Origin: an uncultured Massilia sp.
GTDB taxonomy: Bacteria > Pseudomonadota > Gammaproteobacteria > Burkholderiales > Burkholderiaceae
Direction: 5' to 3'
NCBI GenBank assembly: GCA_946481275.1
Contig: CAMLMV010000016.1
Coordinates: 1 to 64,000 of the forward strand
Length of the DNA stretch: 64,000 nucleotides
In this document: positions 57,119 to 64,000 of the stretch, one piece after another
Layout of the letters: every line of letters starts with the position of its first letter
Numbering within the stretch: position 1 is the stretch's first letter
Position numbers and translations under genes: made by a program
The notes under the pieces: generated by a model
What the model was told of the DNA's origin: nothing
Seen by the model: only the letters and a program-made list of their open reading frames with translations
Databases searched by the model: none

Positions 57119-57706
57119 TTACTCTGCAGCGGCTTCGGCCGTTGCGGCACCGCGCGGGATCGACGAGGTGGCGACGGTCTGGTCCTGGCCGTGGGCGACC
57201 ACGGTCACGCCTTCCGGCAGGGTCAGCTGCGACACGTGGATCGACTGGCCGGCTTCCAGCTTCGACAGGTCGACGGTGATGAATTCCGGCAGTTGGCCCG
57301 GCAGGCAGGACACGTCCAGTTCGTTCAGCACGTGCGACACGATGGCGCCGCTCAGCTTGACTGCCGGCGAGATCTCGGCGTTGACGAAGTGCAGGGCGAC
57401 CTTGGCGTGGATCGGCTGCGAAGCGTCGACGCGCTGGAAGTCAGCGTGCAGGACCAGTTGCTTGTATGCGTGCATCTGGAAGTCGCGCAGCAGGACTTTC
57501 TGCGTCTTGCCATCCAGTTCCAGATCCAGGATCGAACCGTGGAAAGCTTCTTTCTTGAGCGCGTGGAACAACGCGTTGCCATCCAGGGCGATCAGTTCCG
57601 GGGCAGCGGCGCCACCGTAGATGATGCCCGGGGTCTGGCCGGCGTTGCGCAGGCGGCGGCTCGCTCCGGTCCCCTGCTGAGTACGTGCAAATGCGACTAC
57701 TTTCAT
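57119..57706 (-). CDS. rplY: 50S ribosomal protein L25/general stress protein Ctc
   Basis: A 195-residue two-domain L25 of the CTC type: an N-terminal 5S-rRNA-binding L25 domain ([31 protein letters not shown]) and a beta-rich C-terminal domain absent from the short E. coli L25. The alanine/glutamate tail is usual. The ATG at 57706 is preceded by a GGAGTAT Shine-Dalgarno. prs lies upstream on the same strand. Confidence 0.96.
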   Translation of the reverse strand: MKVVAFARTQQGTGASRRLRNAGQTPGIIYGGAAAPELIALDGNALFHALKKEAFHGSILDLELDGKTQKVLLRDFQMHAYKQLVLHADFQRVDASQPIHAKVALHFVNAEISPAVKLSGAIVSHVLNELDVSCLPGQLPEFITVDLSKLEAGQSIHVSQLTLPEGVTVVAHGQDQTVATSSIPRGAATAEAAAE

Positions 57707-57898
57707 GGTGATACTCCAAAGTGTGGGCCCGAATGCCGGCACGTGCCGGCCCGGTTGCCCGGGTTGTGATGTCCCCGCGACCAGGGACATCGGTAAAGAG
57801 CGCACTCGCGCGCGCTCAAGAAATTCTGTAAACCTTTGATACGTCAACGGCGCGCCGGCTTTTCAGCCAGGCGCGCCGCGCTTGAAACGTGTGTCCGA

Positions 57899-58849
57899 TC
57901 AGTCGACGAACAGCGAGATGACCGAGTCGCCCTTGACGATACGCTTGAACGTCTCGGCCAGCAGCGGTGCGCAGGTCAGCTGGCGGATCTTGCCGCAAGC
58001 CTGGGCAGCCGGGCTCAGCGGGATCGTGTCGGTGACGACCAGTTCATCCAGCGGCGAGTTCGCGATACGCTCGATCGCCGGGCCGGACAGGACCGGGTGC
58101 GTGCAGTACGCGACGACTTTCTTCGCGCCACGCTCCTTGAGGACTTCGGCGGCCTTGGTCAGCGTGCCTGCGGTGTCGACCATGTCGTCCATGATCACGC
58201 AGTTGCGGCCTTCGACTTCACCGATGATGTTCATGACTTCCGACACGTTCGCCTTCGGACGGCGCTTGTCGATGATCGCCAGGTCGCAGCCGAGGCGCTT
58301 GGCCAGCGCACGGGCACGCACCACGCCGCCGACGTCCGGCGACACGACGAGCAGGTCGTCGTAGTTGCGCTTCTGCAGGTCACCCAGCAGCAGCGGCGAT
58401 GCGTAGATGTTGTCGACCGGGATGTCGAAGAAGCCCTGGATCTGGTCGGCGTGCAGGTCCATGATCAGGACGCGCTCGACGCCGGCTTCCTGCAGCATGT
58501 TCGCGACGACTTTCGCCGAGATCGCGACACGCGCGGAACGCGGACGGCGGTCCTGGCGGGCATAGCCGAAGTAAGGAATCGCCGCGGTGATGCGGCCAGC
58601 CGATGCGCGCTTGAGAGCGTCGACCATCAGCATGATTTCCATCAGGCTGTCGTTAGTGGGAGCGCAGGTCGATTGCAGAACGAAGACGTCCTTGCCACGA
58701 ACGTTCTCGTTGATTTCGACCATGACTTCGCCGTCGGAGAACTTCGAGACCACGGCTTTGCCGAGAGGAATGCCGAGGTTTTTTGCGACCCCTTCTGCTA
58801 GCGCCGGATTGGCATTGCCGGTAAAAACCATCAGGTTTTCGTAAGCCAT
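57899..58849 (-). CDS. prs: Ribose-phosphate pyrophosphokinase
   Basis: A 316-residue class I PRPP synthase making phosphoribosyl pyrophosphate from ribose-5-phosphate and ATP for purine, pyrimidine, His, Trp and NAD synthesis. The PRPP-binding loop [12 protein letters not shown] is near residue 220, and [18 protein letters not shown] holds the ATP/flexible-loop residues. Length and ends ([14 protein letters not shown] start, SVISLFVD end) are standard. It is transcribed toward rplY, which follows after 192 bases. Confidence 0.98.
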   Translation of the reverse strand: MAYENLMVFTGNANPALAEGVAKNLGIPLGKAVVSKFSDGEVMVEINENVRGKDVFVLQSTCAPTNDSLMEIMLMVDALKRASAGRITAAIPYFGYARQDRRPRSARVAISAKVVANMLQEAGVERVLIMDLHADQIQGFFDIPVDNIYASPLLLGDLQKRNYDDLLVVSPDVGGVVRARALAKRLGCDLAIIDKRRPKANVSEVMNIIGEVEGRNCVIMDDMVDTAGTLTKAAEVLKERGAKKVVAYCTHPVLSGPAIERIANSPLDELVVTDTIPLSPAAQACGKIRQLTCAPLLAETFKRIVKGDSVISLFVD

Positions 58850-58925
58850 GGGAGTCCCAGAGATGTAAGAGCGTTGAAAGAACTTGAAAAGCAGCTAATC
58901 GTCGGAGGATTAACGCTGAACCACA

Positions 58926-58959
58926 AAAAAAAATGAGCCGCTCATTGGCGGCTCCATTT
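58926..58959 (-). terminator. Terminator downstream of tRNA-Gln
   Basis: A 7-bp perfect stem GAGCCGC / GCGGCTC (58935-58954) is followed on the minus strand by a run of nine T residues. It separates the tRNA transcript from prs. Confidence 0.85.
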
Positions 58960-59009
58960 TTATCTGCCTGCTGGAGCACGTGTCATCATCAGCTCAGGCA
59001 AAGAAACTT

Positions 59010-59087
59010 TGGCAGGGGAACAAGGATTCGAACCTTGGTATGCCGGAATCAAAATCCGGTGCCTTAACCAGCTTGGCGATTCCCCTA
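59010..59087 (-). tRNA. tRNA-Gln (anticodon UUG)
   Basis: The minus strand reads TAGGGGAATCGCCAAGCTGG at the 5' end. The anticodon stem-loop is CCGGA-TTTTGAT-TCCGG with anticodon TTG. The T arm is CAAGGTTCGAATCCTTG, and CCCCTG-CCA closes the acceptor stem, with CCA encoded. All four arms pair. It lies between ispE and prs, the usual betaproteobacterial position. Confidence 0.97.
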
Positions 59088-59166
59088 CACTGAAACTTAC
59101 AGCTCGTCGCTGCACTCGATTATTATATCGTCGAATGCGTCGACAGGCAAAATTTTATTCTACAAC

Positions 59167-60060
59167 TCATTGATTTGCAAGAGCGATTTTCATCGGATGT
59201 CGCTGCAACGCTTTCGCTTTCCACGCTCTCCACTGTCCCGGCACCTGAATCAGTACCCGTTCAGCTTCCTGCTCTGTGGAAAATGCGCAAAACACGCACG
59301 ATCCCGAACCAGTCATCCTGGCCGCTCCGTAACCACCCAACCATTCGATCGCCTCTGCTACCGGCGGGAACAGGCGGGCTGCCACGTCCTGCAAATCATT
59401 TTTCCCGAATCCAATCAAGTCATTCGACTCGACATGTCGTCTGGAAAAGTCCGATATTGTGATGGCTTTCGTGTCTCTTGTCAAATCGGGGGCCGTAAAA
59501 ATTGCAACGGTAGGCACGGACACGCCCGGTTCGATGACGACATACCAGCAATCCGGCCCCGGCACGGCCTGCAGCGCCTCCCCCACGCCCTCGGCGAATG
59601 CCGTTTCGCCGAACAGGAAAAACGGGATATCGGCGCCCAGCGGCAGGCCCAGCGCGATCAGCTCGGCATCCGTCAGGCCGGCCTGCCATAAATGATTGGC
59701 CGCCATCAGCGCCGTGGCCGCGTCCGACGAACCGCCGCCGAGTCCGCCGCCCATCGGCAGGCGTTTTTCGACGGCGACGTCGATCCCCGGCGGCAGGCGG
59801 CCGTGACGGCGTGCATATTCCGCCTGCAACGCGCGCAGCGCGCGGACGATCAGGTCCTGCTCTTCCGGCACGCCGGGCACGTCCGTCGTGCGCACGATGC
59901 GGTCGTCGCTGCGCACATCGAAGTGCAGCGTGTCGCTGCGGTCGATCAGTTGAAAAACGGATTGCAGCAGATGATAGCCGTCGGGCCGACGGCCGACCAC
60001 GTGCAGGAACAGGTTCAGCTTGGCCGGCGCGGGGCAGTTGTGCAAAAAGGTCGCTGCCAT
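59167..60060 (-). CDS. ispE: 4-diphosphocytidyl-2-C-methyl-D-erythritol kinase
   Basis: A 297-residue GHMP kinase of the MEP isoprenoid pathway. PAPAKLNLFLHVVGRRPDGYH is the substrate-binding start with Lys14, the ATP loop PMGGGLGGGSSDAA is at 102-115, and catalytic Asp144 lies in GADIPFF. MTGSGSCVFC is the third GHMP motif. It begins one base after the lolB stop, so the two are co-translated, and the tRNA-Gln lies downstream. Confidence 0.96.
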   Translation of the reverse strand: MAATFLHNCPAPAKLNLFLHVVGRRPDGYHLLQSVFQLIDRSDTLHFDVRSDDRIVRTTDVPGVPEEQDLIVRALRALQAEYARRHGRLPPGIDVAVEKRLPMGGGLGGGSSDAATALMAANHLWQAGLTDAELIALGLPLGADIPFFLFGETAFAEGVGEALQAVPGPDCWYVVIEPGVSVPTVAIFTAPDLTRDTKAITISDFSRRHVESNDLIGFGKNDLQDVAARLFPPVAEAIEWLGGYGAARMTGSGSCVFCAFSTEQEAERVLIQVPGQWRAWKAKALQRHPMKIALANQ

Positions 60061-60061
60061 G

Positions 60062-60676
60062 TCACGCCACCGGATCGATGACGATGCGGATCGTCAGCGC
60101 ATCGCCGACGGCCGTCGTGCTGCGCTCGGCATCGATGCGGCGCGGCATCGGGGCGCCGCCCGGGCCGTTCTGCCATTCCACGAAGCGCAGGCGCCAGCCA
60201 TCGTTCGTGACGACGCTGTCGTGCGCGGGCGACGCCGTGAAACGCTTGCCGCTTGCATCGACGGCATAGCCTTGCAGCCAGTCGCGCAGGCCGCTCACGG
60301 GCAGGGTCCAGCCGAGGGATTTCGCCGTCAGCGTGTCGATGTCCTTTTCCACGCGCGGCTCGCGGCCGGACTGTTTCAAGGTTGCGGTCCCGGGCGTGAC
60401 CGTGATCTCGGCGACGGTCTGGCCCAGCGGCGAGAACAGGGACACGTCGATGCGGCCGGGACGCTGCGCCCACGTGAAATTGCCGTTGATCGATTGCGGC
60501 TGGCCATCCTTCTGGTAGTTCGCGGCCAGGCGGCCGTTCAGGTCGATGGAATCGCGGTAGGCGCCCACCTGGGCGGTCGGATTGGCCAGCGGGACGTTGG
60601 CGGTGGTGGCGCAGCCGGCCAAGGCAGCGGCAAACGCGGCTGCGGAAACGAGACGGGTAACTGGGTGCATCGGCAT
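60062..60676 (-). CDS. lolB: Outer-membrane lipoprotein LolB
   Basis: 204 residues with lipobox ALAGC (Cys22). The mature part has the LolB half-barrel pattern: LNGRLAANYQKDGQPQSING, GNFTWAQRPGRIDVSLFSPLGQ and GLRDWLQGYAVD. It accepts lipoproteins from LolA and inserts them in the outer membrane. An alternative ATG two codons inside is possible. It sits between the TPR gene and ispE, its standard place. Confidence 0.93.
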   Translation of the reverse strand: MPMHPVTRLVSAAAFAAALAGCATTANVPLANPTAQVGAYRDSIDLNGRLAANYQKDGQPQSINGNFTWAQRPGRIDVSLFSPLGQTVAEITVTPGTATLKQSGREPRVEKDIDTLTAKSLGWTLPVSGLRDWLQGYAVDASGKRFTASPAHDSVVTNDGWRLRFVEWQNGPGGAPMPRRIDAERSTTAVGDALTIRIVIDPVA

Positions 60677-60732
60677 GGAATGAACAGGTCAATAAACCGA
60701 CGGACGCCGCAGCGTCCGTCATTGTCATTATT

Positions 60733-62520
60733 TCACAGAGTCTGGTGGAGCCGCGCGAGTGTGCTCTTCAGCGCGTCGTTCTTCGGATCCTTGGCCTGCG
60801 CTTCGCGCCATAGCTTGCGGGCATCTTCCTTCTGCCCCTTCTTCCACAGCACTTCGCCCAGGTGAACGGCGATTTCCGGATCGTTGCGCACCGCATAGGC
60901 CTTGCGCAGATGGGTCTCGGCCTCGTCCAGTTTGCCGAGGCGATAGTTCACCCAGCCCATGCTGTCGAGGATGAACGGGTCGTTCGGCGCCATTTTGAGC
61001 GCCTTGGAAATCAGCTGGTACGCTTCCTTCAGGCGAATATTGCGGTCGGCCAGCGAGTAGCCGAGCGCGTTATAGGCCTGCATATTGTCCGGCGACTTGG
61101 CGATCACTTTACGCAGCGACTTTTCCATCACGGCCGTCTTGCCCATCTTTTCGGCCATCAGGGCATAGTCGTACAGGAAATCCATATTGTCCGGGAAGCG
61201 CTTGACGCCCTGCTCCATCAGCTTGAACGCGTCCTTGGCCTGGCCCGCGTCGCGCAGGATCTGGGCTTCGACGAGCACGATCTGCGCCTGTTCCGTCTTG
61301 TCGTCCGTCTTCAGGGTGCCCAGCAGCTTGCGCGCGCCGGCGACGTCGCCCTGCTTCGCGGTCAATTGGGCACGGCGCAGCGCGGCGCCGAACTGGACTT
61401 TCGGATCCTCGGTGTCGAGCCGGTCGAGCCAGTCGGCCGCGGCCTTGTAGTCGCCCCGTTCCTCGGCGATCTGGGACAGGATCATCACGGCCTTCGACGG
61501 GTCGCGCTCGTCTTCCGGCGCCTTTTCCATCAGATCCACGAAGCGGCTGAAATATTTTTCGGCGGCGGGACGGTCGTTCATCTGCATCGACAGGATGCCG
61601 AGCGCGTACAAGGTGCCCGGATTGTCGGGCTGGGCTTTATCCAGCGTGAGGAATTCCTGGCGGGCGGCCTCGTACTGTTTTTCGTTGACGAGCAGGCGGG
61701 CATACGCGGAACGCACTTCGCGCGCCTCCGGGTGCGCGGCGAGGAAATCCTTCAGCACCTTGATGGCGCCGCCTTCGTCCTCGCTCACCTGGGCCGCGGT
61801 CAGCGCGGCGATCTCGGAATCGGGTTTCAGCTGCAGGGCCGCCTGCGCCTCGCGCTTCGCGGCCGCCTTGTCGTTGCGCGCCAGCGCGGCCTGGGCCAGC
61901 ACGACGTGCGTCTCCATCAGGTTGCCATACGGCGCGACGAGGCGCTCGAGCATGGCGACGGCGGCCTCCTTGTCCTTGGCGCGCAGCAGCAACTGCTGCA
62001 TCTGGAACATCACGAGGCCGCGTGCGGCCGGGGTCGCGTCCGCCAGACGCTGTTTCAATATATTTTCGGCCTCGCCGAGGTTGTCGGAAAGGATGACCAA
62101 CCCCAGATAGTACTGGCTGGCCTCTTCGGAGTCCGGTGCGTACTGGCGCCACAGCTTCACGGCGGCGAGCGCGTCGTCGGCCTGCTTGGCGGACAGCGCC
62201 ATCTCGGCGGCGCGCTTGGCCAGGCGCGGGTCCTTCGTCTGCTGGGCCAGGCTCATCATCGTCAGGTACGGGCCTTGCCAGTCCCCGTTTTTGTAGGCCA
62301 TCTCGGCCTGCATGAGCTGGGCCATCATGGCCGGGGTCATCTCGACGTTGGGAAGCTTTTCGGCCTGCTCGCCTTCCTTGGCCTCGTCGGGATGGTCCCG
62401 TGCTTCGGCGGCGGCGAGCGGCTGGTCGGACAGATCCTGGGCCGGTTGCTGCTGCTTGGGAGCCACAGCGCAGGCCGACAGCAGTGCGGAGAGGGTTACA
62501 ATGGCGAAAGCGTTTTTCAA
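60733..62520 (-). CDS. TPR-repeat lipoprotein
   Basis: About 595 residues. The lipoprotein signal [17 protein letters not shown] is followed by a charged linker and then tetratricopeptide repeats over the rest (for example [20 protein letters not shown], then [20 protein letters not shown] near the end). No ATG exists near the start. The TTG at 62520 gives a compact signal peptide and has GGGA six bases upstream; GTGs at 62532 and 62565 would add an unsuitable acidic N terminus. Its place before lolB-ispE is conserved in betaproteobacteria. Probably an outer-membrane-linked protein-interaction scaffold; the exact role is unknown. Confidence 0.85.
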   Translation of the reverse strand: MKNAFAIVTLSALLSACAVAPKQQQPAQDLSDQPLAAAEARDHPDEAKEGEQAEKLPNVEMTPAMMAQLMQAEMAYKNGDWQGPYLTMMSLAQQTKDPRLAKRAAEMALSAKQADDALAAVKLWRQYAPDSEEASQYYLGLVILSDNLGEAENILKQRLADATPAARGLVMFQMQQLLLRAKDKEAAVAMLERLVAPYGNLMETHVVLAQAALARNDKAAAKREAQAALQLKPDSEIAALTAAQVSEDEGGAIKVLKDFLAAHPEAREVRSAYARLLVNEKQYEAARQEFLTLDKAQPDNPGTLYALGILSMQMNDRPAAEKYFSRFVDLMEKAPEDERDPSKAVMILSQIAEERGDYKAAADWLDRLDTEDPKVQFGAALRRAQLTAKQGDVAGARKLLGTLKTDDKTEQAQIVLVEAQILRDAGQAKDAFKLMEQGVKRFPDNMDFLYDYALMAEKMGKTAVMEKSLRKVIAKSPDNMQAYNALGYSLADRNIRLKEAYQLISKALKMAPNDPFILDSMGWVNYRLGKLDEAETHLRKAYAVRNDPEIAVHLGEVLWKKGQKEDARKLWREAQAKDPKNDALKSTLARLHQTL

Positions 62521-62624
62521 GGCAAGTCCCACGTCGTCGAGATTGTCCGATTCTACGCCATGCACCCGCTGCGCGTGCGCCGCTGCAACACGAATTTACA
62601 TTCCTCTCACGTTGTCAATCATTC

Positions 62625-63458
62625 ATGCCTGAATTACCAGAAGTCGAAGTGACTAGAAGAGGCGTCGCCCCGCATCTGGAAGACCGCATCGTCGAAGATG
62701 TCGTGCTGCGCCGCGAAGGCCTGCGCTGGCCGTTCCCCCCGAACTTGCGCGAGCTGCTCGCGGGCCGTCGCATCCTCGGCACGGGCCGGCGCGGCAAATA
62801 CCTGCTGCTGACATTCGAACACGGCACGCTGATCGTCCACCTGGGCATGTCCGGCCATTTGCGCGTGCTGCCGGAAGGCGTCGAACTGAAAAAACACGAC
62901 CACTTCGACCTCGTCGTGCGCGGCCCGGAAGGCCGGCGGGTGCTGCGCTTGCACGATCCGCGCCGCTTTGGCGCCGTCCTCTGGCACGGTCACGACGACG
63001 GCGAGCTGGAGCAGCACGTGCTGCTGCGCGGCCTGGGCGTGGAACCGCTCGAAGACAAATTCTCCGGCGCCCTGCTCCACCAGGCCACGCGCAACCGCAG
63101 CGCTCCGATCAAGCAGGTGCTGCTGGCGGGCGACATCGTCGTCGGCGTCGGCAATATCTATGCATGCGAAAGCCTGTTCCGCGCCGGCATCAACCCGAAG
63201 ACGGCCGCCGGCAAGATCAGCCGCGCCCGCTACGACAAGCTGGCCGAAGCGATCCGCGACATCCTTGCCGCCGCGATCGTGCAAGGCGGCAGCACACTCC
63301 GTGACTTTATTGCCGTAAATGGTCAGTCAGGCTATTTCCAGCAGACATATTTCGTCTATGATCGTGCAGGAGTTCCTTGCCGCAACTGTGGCACGCCGGT
63401 CCGCCAGATCAAGCAGGGCCAGCGGTCCACGTTCTACTGCGCGGTCTGCCAGCGGTAA
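62625..63458 (+). CDS. mutM: Formamidopyrimidine-DNA glycosylase
   Basis: A 277-residue bifunctional base-excision enzyme (Fpg) that removes 8-oxoguanine and cuts the abasic site. The N-terminal Pro2-Glu3 ([12 protein letters not shown]) is catalytic, Lys58 lies in GRRGKYLL, and the C-terminal zinc finger CRNC...CAVC near residues 252-275 is complete. The start at 62625 is forced by the catalytic Pro2. Divergent from the TPR lipoprotein gene. Confidence 0.97.
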   Translation: MPELPEVEVTRRGVAPHLEDRIVEDVVLRREGLRWPFPPNLRELLAGRRILGTGRRGKYLLLTFEHGTLIVHLGMSGHLRVLPEGVELKKHDHFDLVVRGPEGRRVLRLHDPRRFGAVLWHGHDDGELEQHVLLRGLGVEPLEDKFSGALLHQATRNRSAPIKQVLLAGDIVVGVGNIYACESLFRAGINPKTAAGKISRARYDKLAEAIRDILAAAIVQGGSTLRDFIAVNGQSGYFQQTYFVYDRAGVPCRNCGTPVRQIKQGQRSTFYCAVCQR

Positions 63459-63494
63459 GGCCATCGACGAGGCCGGGACACGCAGGATATCAAT

Positions 63495-64000
63495 ATGCAG
63501 GATCTACAACAGTATGCGAACTGGCGCGCGCAGGTCGCCCAGGCGCTGGAACAATATCGCGGCTGGGCCCAGGGGGCCGAGCTGCTGGACGGCGCGGCGG
63601 AACAGCGCGTCGCGCGTGCGCTCGCGCGGCTGCGCGACGACCGGTTGTCGGTCGCGTTCGTAGCCGAGTTCTCGCGCGGTAAATCCGAGCTGATCAACGC
63701 CATCTTCTTTGCCGACTACGGCCAGCGCATCGTGCCGTCGAGCCCCGGCCGCACGACGATGTGCCCAACCGAATTCGCCTGGGATGCCGCGCTTGTCCCC
63801 TGCATCCGCCTGCTTCCGATCGAGACGCGCGCCGAGCGCCTGGCCACCGGCGACTATCGCGACGTCCCGGACGCGTGGACCGTGCTGCCGCTGGACCTGT
63901 CCGCACCGGAGCGCATGCACGAGACCTTCCAGCAGGTGAGCCTCACGCGCCGCGTCACGCCGGGCGAAGCGCAGCGCTACGGCCTGTACGATCCGGACGA
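63495..64000 (+). CDS. Dynamin-family GTPase, N-terminal part (runs off window)
   Basis: 168 codons are present before the window ends. A helical N terminus leads to VAFVAEFSRGKSELINAIF, a dynamin-type G1 loop with GKS near residue 60. SSPGRTTMCPTEF follows, with the G2 threonine. Bacterial dynamin-like proteins bind and remodel membranes or sense stress. It starts 36 bases after mutM on the same strand and may be co-transcribed with it. The rest of the protein is outside the window. Confidence 0.82.
   Translation, partial: MQDLQQYANWRAQVAQALEQYRGWAQGAELLDGAAEQRVARALARLRDDRLSVAFVAEFSRGKSELINAIFFADYGQRIVPSSPGRTTMCPTEFAWDAALVPCIRLLPIETRAERLATGDYRDVPDAWTVLPLDLSAPERMHETFQQVSLTRRVTPGEAQRYGLYDPD

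Noticed and set aside
60862..62652. 596-codon open frame antisense to the TPR lipoprotein gene
   Set aside because: No recognisable domain or ribosome site; the minus-strand frame encodes clear TPR repeats and a lipoprotein signal.

Overview
The window is a GC-rich betaproteobacterial chromosome segment. Gene content and order fit Oxalobacteraceae (Massilia-like). Family-level evidence includes the lptB-rpoN-hpf cluster joined to kdsD-kdsC-lptC-lptA, an HprK/PtsN/RapZ set, a thiC-S-G-D-E operon under a TPP riboswitch, and the prs-rplY / tRNA-Gln / ispE-lolB-TPR / mutM neighbourhood. Very long antisense open frames are common because of the high third-position GC. They have been ignored.

Layout. 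1-5.4 kb: the start of a large FAD oxidoreductase, a YqaA-type membrane protein, ilvA and queF. 5.4-7.75 kb: ptsN-hprK-rapZ (nitrogen-type PTS). 7.75-10.05 kb: a translationally coupled trio read the other way (3-hydroxyisobutyryl-CoA hydrolase-like, SRPBCC protein, and a protein very like the aminoglycoside kinase APH(3')-II). 10.15-15.6 kb: kdsD-kdsC-lptC-lptA-lptB-rpoN-hpf, for Kdo supply, LPS export and sigma-54. 15.7-21.7 kb: a CPA2 antiporter, LysE exporter plus MocR regulator, a diguanylate cyclase and an esterase.

21.8-29.0 kb: a GntR/HutC regulator followed by an apparently single operon. It encodes an AprA/fumarate-reductase-like flavoprotein, an AprB-like two-cluster ferredoxin, a sulfonate/nitrate-type ABC importer whose binding protein has an extra C-terminal domain, a ten-repeat HEAT protein and a DUF971 protein. 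This is the best candidate for an undescribed pathway. Then come a chemoreceptor and a MOSC protein. 31.7-36.2 kb: thiamin biosynthesis, with a TPP riboswitch and a stem that can hide the thiC Shine-Dalgarno. 36.2-40.4 kb: two divergent phosphatases (PhoX-like and PAP2) sharing a Pho-box-like tandem repeat. 40.5-43.6 kb: a secreted heme-c protein and a GMC oxidoreductase.

43.7-47.4 kb is accessory DNA: a broken Hcp gene coupled to an L,D-transpeptidase and a membrane-anchored probable immunity protein, then an AUR1-like PAP2 protein and an acyltransferase. 47.4-59.1 kb: the housekeeping genes ychF, pth, rplY, prs and tRNA-Gln, interrupted by a patatin, a decaying transglutaminase-like gene, a GNAT, a cold-shock protein, two paralogous HD-GYP/LuxR regulators and a secreted hydrolase. 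59.1-64 kb: ispE, lolB, a TPR lipoprotein, mutM and the start of a dynamin-like GTPase. There is no rRNA, CRISPR array, intact transposase or integrase.
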